Source: Halobacteriales archaeon (GTDB lineage: Archaea > Thermoplasmatota > E2 > JACPAO01 > JAHFTW01). Taken from it: a stretch of DNA of 7,098 bases. Below, one piece after another: positions 1 through 5,784 of this stretch. Location: contig JAIVGU010000027.1 in the NCBI GenBank assembly GCA_020201445.1, positions 1 through 7,098 on the forward strand, read 5' to 3'. Each line of letters starts with the position of its first letter. Positions within the stretch are counted from its first letter, which is position 1. The notes beneath the pieces were generated by a model. It was given only the letters and a program-made list of their open reading frames with translations, searched no databases and had not been told where the DNA came from. The position numbers and the translations under genes were made by a program.

Positions 1-609
1 GGCCGCTTCCGCGCCTTCCGGTTCCTCGGGCGGCTCCTCGCCAAGCCGGACAGGAACCTCGACCTCCATCAGGTCAAACCGCTCATCCAACTGCCGCAGC
101 AAATCCAGCACGGCCTCGGCGTAGGCGGCGCGGTCGCGGTTGACCTTGGGCGCGTCGCGGTCGTGGGGCAGGAACTCGGGCGCCACCACCGTGGCCAGGG
201 TCGGGACGCCGGGGACCCACTGCGCGAGCGGGGCGGGGCCGCGGCTGTGGCCCTCCTCGTCGGTCTGCGTGAGGTACTCGTAGAGCGGGTGCGACAGCAG
301 CAGGTCGTCGAGTGCGGGGTTGGTGACGTGGCGCGCCATCCACGACGACACGATTTCCTGGGGGGCGAGCCAGCCGGGGGCGTCGGGGCAGTCCACGATG
401 AGCAGCCGCTCGTCCTCGGAGGCGGCGAGCGACTCCTTGGTGAACCCCTGGTCGGGGAGGAGGTGGCAGACGGTGCCGCCGCCCTCCAGCAGGAACGGCA
501 AGGCGTCCTCGCGCCAGAACGGCTCGCGCCCGACGAGGTGCAGCGGCCCGCAGCCCTGGCAGAGCGGGCTGCGCAGGACGGCGGCGAGGCTGCGCCACGG
601 CGGGGTCAT
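1..609 (-). CDS. Unrecognised cysteine-containing protein, C-terminus beyond window
   Basis: The minus strand has an uninterrupted frame from an ATG at 609 to the left edge, giving 203 codons with no stop; the 3' end is outside the window. The ATG overlaps the amidohydrolase stop by 4 bases (ATGA, 606-609), the same junction style as the operon at the other end, which supports both reality and start. Visible in the protein are an N-terminal C-x2-C (residues 17 and 20, in LCQGCG), further cysteines at 48 and 74, a hydrophobic strand-like stretch LLIVDCPDAPGW (69-80), a predicted helix rich in Ala/Leu (160-178), and an acidic, Pro/Glu-rich end (191-203). No signal peptide or membrane segment is seen. 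I do not recognise the family. The four cysteines could bind zinc or an iron-sulfur cluster, but no complete metal-site spacing is evident. Co-transcription with the amidohydrolase suggests a shared pathway. The gene is fairly sure; its function is unknown. Confidence 0.72.
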   Translation of the reverse strand, partial: MTPPWRSLAAVLRSPLCQGCGPLHLVGREPFWREDALPFLLEGGGTVCHLLPDQGFTKESLAASEDERLLIVDCPDAPGWLAPQEIVSSWMARHVTNPALDDLLLSHPLYEYLTQTDEEGHSRGPAPLAQWVPGVPTLATVVAPEFLPHDRDAPKVNRDRAAYAEAVLDLLRQLDERFDLMEVEVPVRLGEEPPEEPEGAEAA

Positions 610-1646
610 GCCGCCTCCCAGGTGCCGAGGAAGCCGGGGCGCGGGTCGGCCGCGGTCGGCAGCGGGTCGTCGGGCAGCACCAGGAGGTCCAGCGGCGCGT
701 CGCGGCGGGGCGGCCACGCGGCCGGCAGCTTCGCGAGGGCGCGGCCGTTCCAGGTCGCCATCCGCAGCAGCTCCTCGACGCTGAGCGCGCGGTCCCACTG
801 CCGCAGCAGGGCGAGGTCGGCGAGCAGGTTGCCGTCGTTGAGCATCCCGTTGTCGGTGCCCACCGCCACGGCCACGCCCGCGTCGAGGAGGCGGCGGATG
901 GGGGTCTTGAGGCCGAACCAGGCGTTGGAGCGCGGGCAGACGGCGACCGCGACCCCGTCGCCGGCGAGCGCCTCCGCCTCCGCCTTGGTCGCCTGCGTGC
1001 AGTGGACGAGGAAGTCCGGCTCCAGCGCGAGCAGGGGCTCCAGCGGCTCGTGCTTGGCCTCGCTGGCGTGGAGCGCGACGGTCCTGCGCCGGCGCCGCGC
1101 CGCCTCCGTCCACGCCTCGACGTCGTCGGGGTCCTCGAAGTCGCGGCGCGCCGACAGCCCGAGGCCGTCCGCGACCTGGAACAGGTCCTCCGCCTCCTCC
1201 GCGTCGAAGGTGTTGTGCGTCGGGCGGCCGAGGATGACGGGCCGCGCCCCCAGCTCGTCCGCGATGCCGCGCAGCAGCCGCGCCCCCTCCACGCCGCCCT
1301 CGCGGAAGTCGAGGAACGCGGCGGTGCCGATGGCGGCCATCTCGTTGCAGCAGCCCTGGATGCCGGCCAGCACCTCCGTCGGGTTGGCGCTGCGGAGGCG
1401 CTGGTGCTTCCAGCCCCCGGGCCCCACCAGCTCGGCGACGGTGCGGGGCTTGCCGGGGGCGTTGCGCAGGAAGGCGTCCGCGACGTGGGTGTGCGCGTTC
1501 ACGGGGGCGGGGACGATCCAGCCCGTCGCGTCCGGCCTCCCGGGCGGCGCTCCCTCCCCCCACGCCGCCGCCCGGCCGTCCACCACCTCGAGCCAGCCCT
1601 CCACCGCCTCGTGGCGTTGCAGGATGCGGCCGGCGAAGAGGGGCAC
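606..1646 (-). CDS. Metal-dependent amidohydrolase (TIM-barrel deaminase/hydrolase superfamily)
   Basis: A 346-residue cytoplasmic hydrolase of the amidohydrolase superfamily, which hydrolyses C-N bonds (deaminases, cyclic amidases) with one or two metal ions in a TIM barrel. The metal-site motifs appear in order: HTH at residues 52-54 (NAHTHVAD), HASEAKHE with His193 and His199, HCTQAT with His215, and GTDN with Asp265, the catalytic aspartate after strand 8. Residues 1-45 look like the small beta-sandwich that precedes the barrel (LFAGRIL...VVDGR), and the tail LDLLVLPDDPLP (319-330) resembles its closing part. The layout resembles guanine/SAH-deaminase-type members, but the substrate cannot be read from sequence. 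GTG at 1646 is chosen because homology begins immediately after it; the open frame continues upstream only as low-meaning GC-rich sequence. No strong Shine-Dalgarno site is seen. The gene is divergent from glpK and overlaps the next minus-strand gene by 4 bases. Confidence 0.88.
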   Translation of the reverse strand: MPLFAGRILQRHEAVEGWLEVVDGRAAAWGEGAPPGRPDATGWIVPAPVNAHTHVADAFLRNAPGKPRTVAELVGPGGWKHQRLRSANPTEVLAGIQGCCNEMAAIGTAAFLDFREGGVEGARLLRGIADELGARPVILGRPTHNTFDAEEAEDLFQVADGLGLSARRDFEDPDDVEAWTEAARRRRRTVALHASEAKHEPLEPLLALEPDFLVHCTQATKAEAEALAGDGVAVAVCPRSNAWFGLKTPIRRLLDAGVAVAVGTDNGMLNDGNLLADLALLRQWDRALSVEELLRMATWNGRALAKLPAAWPPRRDAPLDLLVLPDDPLPTAADPRPGFLGTWEAA

Positions 1647-1667
1647 ACGCCGCGGACCTGCGCGGGA

Positions 1668-1677
1668 CGCAAAGCCT
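1668..1677 (-). promoter_or_regulatory. Possible TATA-like element for the amidohydrolase
   Basis: The AAAG at 1671-1674 (CTTT on the minus strand, within GGCTTTGCG) is one of the few A/T patches in this GC-rich spacer. It is centred about 26 bases upstream of the GTG at 1646. That is the expected distance for an archaeal TATA box driving a leaderless transcript. Only position and base composition support it, and it applies only if the organism is an archaeon. It overlaps the short inverted repeat TTGCTGGCAA (1677-1686), which could be an operator. Confidence 0.2.
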
Positions 1678-1735
1678 TGCTGGCAACGGGGCACGGGTGT
1701 GGCAGGAGCGGGGATGCTGGGGGCACCACCCCGAC

Positions 1736-1795
1736 GAACCACGGAAGGCGCGGAAGGGACGTTGCCTCCGCGCTTTCGCGGGCTTCCGCGGTTCG
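1736..1795. repeat. Imperfect inverted repeat in the divergent spacer
   Basis: The left arm (1736-1757) begins GAACCACGGAAGGCGCGG. The right arm (about 1773-1795) reads, when reverse-complemented, GAACCGCGGAAGCCCGCGAA. They match apart from small indels and a few substitutions, so the stretch can fold into a long GC-rich hairpin. The composition (GAA/CGG words about ten bases apart) resembles the repeats on the other side of glpK. It may be a dispersed intergenic repeat or a transcript-end hairpin; the sequence alone does not decide. Confidence 0.55.
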
Positions 1796-1826
1796 GACCA
1801 GCATCGCAACCCAAGCACCGCCAATG

Positions 1827-1871
1827 ACGCGAACGAGGAGAACATTCCCTGTTGTTCGCGGGTTTCGCGGT
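1827..1871. repeat. Second short inverted repeat upstream of glpK
   Basis: GAACA (1840-1844) pairs with TGTTC (1853-1857) around an eight-base loop. Weaker pairing extends outward between ACGCGAACGA (1827-1836) and the segment ending GGGTTTCGCGGT (1860-1871). It lies about 70 bases upstream of the glpK start, so it could act as an operator or belong to the same repeat family as 1736-1795. No protein-coding sense was found in the 1647-1940 spacer. Confidence 0.4.
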
Positions 1872-1910
1872 CCAGGAGGCCCCGGACGCTCCGCCTTGGA
1901 GGTGCCGCAG

Positions 1911-1920
1911 CGTTTTCACA
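1911..1920 (+). promoter_or_regulatory. Possible TATA-like element for glpK
   Basis: CGTTTTCACA contains the longest T run near glpK, centred about 26 bases before the GTG at 1941. This is the expected position for an archaeal TATA box with a leaderless transcript starting at the codon. No Shine-Dalgarno motif lies just before the GTG (GTTGCAGCCGCC). The support is positional only. Confidence 0.25.
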
Positions 1921-1940
1921 CCGCCCACGTTGCAGCCGCC

Positions 1941-3410
1941 GTGCGGGACCGCATCCTGGCCATCGACGAGGGCACCACCGGCGTCACGGCCCTGGTCCTC
2001 GCCGGCCGCAGGGTGGTGGGCCGCGCCTACGCCGAGCTGCCCCAGTCCTACCCCCGGCCCGGCTGGGTGGAGCAGGACCCGCGCGCCATCCTCGACACGG
2101 TGCGCTCCGTCGGTCGCCGCGCGCTGCGGGACGCCAAGGCAGCCCCCCGCGACGTCGCCGCCGTGGGCATCACGAACCAGCGCGAGACGACGGTGCTGTG
2201 GGACCGCCACACCGGGGAACCCGTCGCCCCCGCCATCGTGTGGCAGGACCGCCGCACCGCCGCGCGCTGCCAGGAGCTTCGCCCCGACTGGGAGGGGCAG
2301 GTGCGCCGCCGCACCGGGCTCGTCCTCGACCCCTACTTCTGCGCGACGAAGCTGGAGTGGCTGCTCGGGCGCCGGGGCCTGCGGGCGCGGGCGGGGCGCG
2401 GCGACTTGGCGTTCGGCACCGTCGACGCCTGGCTCGCGTCCCGGCTCGCGGGGCGCCACTCCACGGACCCGACGAACGCCAGCCGGACGCTGCTGTGGGA
2501 CATCCACCGCGGCGCGTGGGATGCGGAATTGCTGGGGCTGTTCGGCGTCCCGGAGGCGGTGCTGCCCGAGGTCGTGCCCTCCAGCGGCGTGGTCGGGGAG
2601 ACCGGCGCGTTCGGCGGCTCCATCCCGGTCGCGGCCCTCGTCGGCGACCAGCAGGCGGCGCTCTTCGGCCAGGGCTGCACCCGGCCCGGCGAGGCGAAGA
2701 CCACCTACGGCACCGGCGCGTTCCTGCTCCAGAACACGGGCGCGGGGGCCTTGCAGAGCCACCACGGGCTGCTCGCCACCCGCGCCGCCTCCCCCGACGT
2801 ACGCGCCCAGTTCGCCCTCGAGGGCTCCGTCTTCACCGCGGGCGCCGCCATCCAGTGGCTGCGCGACCAGGTGGGCTTCGCCGCCTCCGCGCCCGAGGTG
2901 GACAAGCTGGCGGCGCAGGTGCCGGACACCGCCGGCGTGCAGGTGGTCCCCGCCTTCACGGGCCTCGGCGCCCCGCACTGGGACCCCGACGCCCGCGGCG
3001 CCATCCTGGGCCTCACCCGCGGCGCCGACCGCCGCCACCTCGCGCGCGCCGTGCTGGAGTCCATCGCGCTCCAGTCCACCGAGGTGCTGCTCGCGATGCA
3101 GAAGGACTCCGGCCACGCCCTGCCGCGCCTGCGGGTCGACGGCGGCGCCGCCAAGAGCGCCCTCCTGCTCCAGATGCAGGCCGACCTCCTCCAACGCCCC
3201 GTGGTGCGCCCCGCCAACCTGGAGACCACCGCGATGGGCGCCGGGATGCTCGCGGGCCTCGCCGTGGACCTGTGGACGCTGGCCGGCGTGCGCGCCAAGC
3301 ACCCCGGCGACACGGTGGTCAAGCCCAAGGCGAGTCCCGCCGAGGCCCATCGGCGGATGGCGGCGTGGTCCCGCGCGGTCGCGGCGACACGGGCGTTCAC
3401 GGCTCCCTGA
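1941..3410 (+). CDS. glpK: Glycerol kinase
   Basis: Phosphorylates glycerol to sn-glycerol 3-phosphate with ATP in the cytoplasm, feeding glycolysis or, in archaea, lipid backbone supply. The 489 residues match the usual length of about 500. Motifs of the FGGY carbohydrate kinase family occur in order: DEGTTG phosphate loop (9-14), GITNQRET with the glycerol-contacting Arg81-Glu82 (76-83), WQDRRT (101-106), YFCATKLEW (132-140, a first-signature variant with Cys where Ser is usual), catalytic Asp236 in GDQQAA (235-240), GTGAFLL (257-263), and ATP-site DGGAAKS (400-406) followed by TTAMGAGMLAGLA (429-441). All key residues are present, so the enzyme should be active. GTG at 1941 is chosen because it places the phosphate loop at residue 9, as in characterised enzymes; the frame is open upstream without homology. 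No glycerol facilitator or glycerol-3-phosphate dehydrogenase gene is in the window, and both flanking spacers are repeat-rich. Confidence 0.97.
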   Translation: MRDRILAIDEGTTGVTALVLAGRRVVGRAYAELPQSYPRPGWVEQDPRAILDTVRSVGRRALRDAKAAPRDVAAVGITNQRETTVLWDRHTGEPVAPAIVWQDRRTAARCQELRPDWEGQVRRRTGLVLDPYFCATKLEWLLGRRGLRARAGRGDLAFGTVDAWLASRLAGRHSTDPTNASRTLLWDIHRGAWDAELLGLFGVPEAVLPEVVPSSGVVGETGAFGGSIPVAALVGDQQAALFGQGCTRPGEAKTTYGTGAFLLQNTGAGALQSHHGLLATRAASPDVRAQFALEGSVFTAGAAIQWLRDQVGFAASAPEVDKLAAQVPDTAGVQVVPAFTGLGAPHWDPDARGAILGLTRGADRRHLARAVLESIALQSTEVLLAMQKDSGHALPRLRVDGGAAKSALLLQMQADLLQRPVVRPANLETTAMGAGMLAGLAVDLWTLAGVRAKHPGDTVVKPKASPAEAHRRMAAWSRAVAATRAFTAP

Positions 3411-3644
3411 CCGAGCCACGGATTGCACGGAGGCCACGGACCCAGGCTGCAACACCCAGCCCACAGGGTGACCGCGGATTCGACGGATTGCGTGGACCGC
3501 ACGAATCCGCGGCCATCCGCGAAATCCGCGGTTTGGGAGTCGGCGAATTTCACCCACGAAACCGCGGATGACGCGGATTTCCGCGGATGAACCAGAATCC
3601 GTGTCATCCGTGGAATCCGTAGTTCGGCGACGAATCACCCAAAC
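3411..3644. repeat. Intergenic cluster of CGCGGAT/CACGGAT short repeats
   Basis: This 234-base spacer has no credible gene and is filled with degenerate copies of a word of about ten bases, CGCGGATT or CACGGATG, in both orientations. It opens with direct copies (CCACGGATTGCACGGAGG, 3416-3433). A first hairpin follows, with arms 3471-3495 (ACCGCGGATTCGACGGATT) and 3504-3531 (AATCCGCGGCCATCCGCG). A second has arms near 3561-3590 (CCGCGGATGACGCGGATTTC) and 3592-3624, whose complement contains CCACGGATGACACGGATTC. Similar GGATT/GGATGA spacer repeats occur dispersed in many prokaryotic genomes and give spurious reading frames rich in IRG/FRG words. The base composition is less GC-rich than the flanking genes. 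The hairpins could also serve glpK transcript termination or stability. Confidence 0.7.
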
Positions 3645-4262
3645 TTGAAGAGCCGCCTGCGGCGTGCGCTGCGCGTGGCGGAGCCGGAAGGGGTGGAGTT
3701 CTCCGAGGCGGTCGAGCGGCGCGTGCGCTGGACGACCGCGCTCGCCGTCGGCCTGCTGGTGGCCGGCGCCGTGGCCGGGAGCCTCGTCGGCCTGCTGGGC
3801 CCGCAGACCTCGCTCGACGGCCGCGCGCACGGCACCCCGCAGACCGACGCGCAGGAGGCGGGCAGCATCCTCGGCCTCGCCGCGACGTGGGCGATGCTGG
3901 GCACCTTTTTCCTCGGCTGGGCGTGGACCGGGGTGCCGCTGATGATGCGGTGGCGGGCGCACCGCGTCGGCGTCCACAACTGGGTGAGCCTCGGCGTCCT
4001 TGCCTTGGCGCTCTTCCACACCTTCGAGTTCACGGCGTTCGGCGACCTGCGCGGCTGGCTCTCCGGCTGGCTCAGCAACCTGCTCCTGCTCGCGCTCTTC
4101 GCGACGGGGTGGTGGCGCGCCACCTGGGCCCGCCGCTGGGGTCGCGGCACCTGGCGCGTCGTCCACTGGGAGCTGGCGCTCGGGGCGCTGGCGCTGGCGT
4201 TCCTGCACTGGCTCCTCATCGAGCACGGCAAGGGGGCGCTCGGCATCCCCGAGGGGTCCTGA
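3645..4262 (+). CDS. Five-helix membrane protein, predicted bis-heme b (ferric-reductase-like)
   Basis: A 205-residue integral membrane protein with five predicted helices: about 30-52, 75-101, 111-130, 141-158 and 171-193. Helix 3 carries His111 and His125, and helix 5 carries His174 and His188. Both pairs are spaced H-X13-H, so each pair can hold one face of two stacked b hemes. This is the signature of ferric-reductase/NOX-type transmembrane domains and resembles MsrQ/YedZ-type proteins. It would carry electrons across the membrane. No FAD or NAD(P)H domain is fused, so an electron partner must be supplied elsewhere. The first 28 residues are basic and acidic without a signal peptide. The longest start is TTG at 3645; GTG at 3675, ten codons later and still before helix 1, is a reasonable alternative. 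The gene stands alone on the plus strand after a repeat cluster and ends 12 bases from the convergent 7-helix gene. Family assignment rests on helix and histidine pattern only. Confidence 0.75.
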   Translation: MKSRLRRALRVAEPEGVEFSEAVERRVRWTTALAVGLLVAGAVAGSLVGLLGPQTSLDGRAHGTPQTDAQEAGSILGLAATWAMLGTFFLGWAWTGVPLMMRWRAHRVGVHNWVSLGVLALALFHTFEFTAFGDLRGWLSGWLSNLLLLALFATGWWRATWARRWGRGTWRVVHWELALGALALAFLHWLLIEHGKGALGIPEGS

Positions 4263-4274
4263 GCGGCGCGGCGC
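4263..4274. other. Convergent gene junction, 12 bases
   Basis: Only 12 GC-rich bases (GCGGCGCGGCGC) separate the stop of the heme-protein gene (plus) from the stop of the seven-helix gene (minus). No poly-T tract is present on either strand, so neither transcript has an obvious intrinsic terminator here and the mRNAs probably overlap at their 3' ends. Confidence 0.5.
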
Positions 4275-5072
4275 CTACGCCATGCGGGGCTCGGTCTCCG
4301 GCCCGTCGCGGAGGCGGCGCGCAATCCAGCGGGGGGGCTTGTAGGCGACGTAGACGACGGACGAGGCGAACAGCGCCACGACCATGTTGGCCATCTGCCA
4401 CGCCTGCTGCGTCGCGGGGTCCCGGCTCAGGCCCGTCACGGTGCCCACCAGGCTCGACCCGAACCAGACGACGAGCGCCGCCGACACCATGGCGATGCGG
4501 TACTTCTGCTCCCGGCCGTCGAGCCGGAAGTAGAGCAGGAAGAAGGCGGCCGCGGAGACCAGCGGCGGCACGGCCACCAGCAGCCCGAACAGGAGCCCCT
4601 GCAGCGGGTTGGTCTGGATGCGCTGGCCGCTGGCGTCGAGGAACGTCTTCGCGCCGCCGTCGGGGGGGACGCCCCAGCCGGAGATGTGGGCCGCCATGAG
4701 CAGGTATTCCAGCCAGACGATCATGACGAGGAAGTAGGCAGCGACCGCGCCCAGGACCCAGCGCTTGCCGGTGTAGAGGTAGAGCAGGTAGTAGACGAGG
4801 CCCGCGATGGCGGCGAAGATGACGATGAGCAGCGCCTGCACCAGCACGAGCATGACGTCGAAGGTGTCCAGCCCCAGCATGGACAGGATGGCGACCAGGG
4901 GCGTGAAGACCGACAGGCCGGCCAGCCCGTACCACCAGGCCTGGAACATGCGCTGGGCGAGCTGCCCCTGGGGCGAGACGGGCCGGCGGCCCACCTGGTA
5001 CCCGACGGCGGCGTACACGATGGTGGAGGCGACGGCCAGCCCGATGGAGATGGGGAGGTACGGGTCGGCCAT
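4275..5072 (-). CDS. Seven-helix membrane protein of unknown function
   Basis: A 265-residue protein with seven predicted membrane helices: about 4-27, 39-66, 69-100, 104-132, 154-183, 189-213 and 223-244. A polar insertion lies between helices 4 and 5 (133-153) and a basic tail follows helix 7 (KPPRWIARRLRD), which suggests a cytoplasmic C-terminus and outside N-terminus. The size and helix number recall rhodopsins and 7TM sensor modules, but helix 7 has no mid-membrane lysine for retinal; the only lysine there sits at the membrane edge (YKPP). No catalytic domain is attached. The ATG at 5072 shares its A with the stop codon of the KaiC-like gene (TGATG), so it is the last gene of the signalling operon and probably translated by re-initiation. 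It may be the sensory input or membrane anchor of the system, or its output. I cannot name the family from sequence. Confidence 0.85.
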   Translation of the reverse strand: MADPYLPISIGLAVASTIVYAAVGYQVGRRPVSPQGQLAQRMFQAWWYGLAGLSVFTPLVAILSMLGLDTFDVMLVLVQALLIVIFAAIAGLVYYLLYLYTGKRWVLGAVAAYFLVMIVWLEYLLMAAHISGWGVPPDGGAKTFLDASGQRIQTNPLQGLLFGLLVAVPPLVSAAAFFLLYFRLDGREQKYRIAMVSAALVVWFGSSLVGTVTGLSRDPATQQAWQMANMVVALFASSVVYVAYKPPRWIARRLRDGPETEPRMA

Positions 5073-5461
5073 CAGACCAGCTCCTGGGCGCGCTGCTGGA
5101 TGGAACGCCGCGCGGCGCCGCCGCTGATGTTCTCGACGCCGGCGAAGGCGCTCTGGATGACGATGCCGTGGTCGGTCATCTCCAGCAGGCGGTACCTGCG
5201 GTCGTGCGCGCCGCCGCGGAACTTGAGGACGTTGCAGGCCTTCTGCATCTCGCCGCCCAGGTACTCGAAGGTGACGAAGACGCCGGGCTCGCCCGCCTGC
5301 ACGCCGGCGGCCAGGAAGTGCAGGCCGAGGGTGGTCTTGCCGGTGCCGGGGCTGCCCGCCACGAGCGTGGCGTCCCCCGGCAGGAACCCGCCCCCGACCA
5401 TCGCGTCGAGCCCGGCCACGCCGGTGCTGAGGCGGCCGGCCGGGGCGGGGGCAACGGTCAT
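5072..5461 (-). CDS. Shortened KaiC/RecA-like ATP-binding protein lacking Walker B
   Basis: 129 residues matching the first half of a KaiC domain. LSTGVAGLDAMVGGGFLPGD (11-30) is the usual KaiC lead-in and GSPGTGKTT (36-44) is a perfect Walker A. FVTFEY (62-67) is the strand that in KaiC ends with two catalytic glutamates; here only Glu66 remains and Tyr takes the second place. A full domain is about 230 residues and its Walker B aspartate would come later, but this protein ends at 129 after NISGGAARRSIQQRAQELV. The next gene starts at the stop codon and encodes convincing membrane helices, so there is no room for a lost C-terminal half by frameshift. It may bind ATP without normal hydrolysis, or dimerise to complete a site. 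ATG at 5461 overlaps the winged-helix gene stop by 4 bases. In archaea, KaiC-like proteins often partner signalling or DNA-binding proteins. Confidence 0.85.
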   Translation of the reverse strand: MTVAPAPAGRLSTGVAGLDAMVGGGFLPGDATLVAGSPGTGKTTLGLHFLAAGVQAGEPGVFVTFEYLGGEMQKACNVLKFRGGAHDRRYRLLEMTDHGIVIQSAFAGVENISGGAARRSIQQRAQELV

Positions 5462-5784
5462 GCCTTGGCCCCCCGCCTGGCGAGGTCGCGGAAGTGCTGC
5501 TCGATGGCCCTCTGCACCTCGCCCTCCCGCTTGCGGTCGAAGACCAGGATGGTGTGGGCGCCCGCCTTCCTCTCCTGGATCAGGCCGAGGGAAAGGTGGC
5601 CGGCGATCTCCTTGCGCAGCGCCGCGACGTTGGTGCCGAGGCGGGTCGCCAGCCCCTCGATGGTCTCGAGGACGCCGGGGTTGTCGTGGGAGAAGACGAG
5701 GACCTGGACCTTGAGGTCGGTGGCGACCCAGAGCTCCATGATCTTCGAGAATGCCGGTTCCTTGCCGTTGCCGTTGGTGGTCAT
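5458..5784 (-). CDS. Small winged-helix DNA-binding-like protein
   Basis: A 108-residue soluble protein. Residues 12-33 form a strand/helix lead (LWVATDLKVQVLVFSHDNPG), and 39-68 fit a helix-turn-helix (ETIEGLATRLGTNVAALRKE, then a second hydrophobic turn GLIQER). Residues 74-84 (AGAHTILVFDR) fit a beta wing, and 86-104 form a charged C-terminal helix. The layout resembles the small winged-helix proteins of archaea in which one repressor-like domain makes up nearly the whole protein. It could bind DNA as the operon's transcriptional output, or mediate protein contact with the KaiC-like neighbour. ATG at 5784 lies in a 4-base overlap (ATGA) with the gene before it, and its own stop overlaps the KaiC-like start in the same way. 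Which promoter it would bind cannot be told. Confidence 0.75.
   Translation of the reverse strand: MTTNGNGKEPAFSKIMELWVATDLKVQVLVFSHDNPGVLETIEGLATRLGTNVAALRKEIAGHLSLGLIQERKAGAHTILVFDRKREGEVQRAIEQHFRDLARRGAKA

Noticed and set aside
83..598. 171-residue Arg/Pro-rich minus-strand frame
   Set aside because: It is a shifted shadow of the better-supported frame that starts at 609; its composition is almost only Arg, Pro and Ala.
163..1827. 554-residue plus-strand frame antisense to the amidohydrolase
   Set aside because: Ser/Arg/Ala-rich with no motifs, while the opposite strand has ordered metal-site motifs.
2705..3607. 300-residue minus-strand frame covering the repeat cluster
   Set aside because: It is antisense to glpK and its start lies in the GGATT repeats, which yield the familiar spurious IRG/FRG-type peptides.
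3411..3644. CRISPR array
   Set aside because: The units are about ten bases long, degenerate, in both orientations and not separated by uniform unique spacers.
1647..4226. Upstream continuation of the amidohydrolase frame as one 1206-residue minus-strand protein
   Set aside because: It runs antisense through the complete glycerol kinase and into the heme-protein gene, is low-complexity Gly/Ala/Arg-rich, and shows no domain before residue 1 of the amidohydrolase. It is a GC-rich stop-free frame.
4263..4274. Bidirectional intrinsic terminator between the convergent genes
   Set aside because: The 12-base gap has no T run on either strand and is too short for a convincing hairpin.
4275..5072. 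Microbial rhodopsin or heliorhodopsin
   Set aside because: Seven helices are present, but there is no lysine in the middle of helix 7 and no recognisable retinal-pocket motif.
5072..5461. KaiC-like gene as a frameshifted pseudogene with its second half in another frame
   Set aside because: The sequence after the stop encodes seven good membrane helices in a single frame; no KaiC-like second half with a Walker B was seen in other frames.
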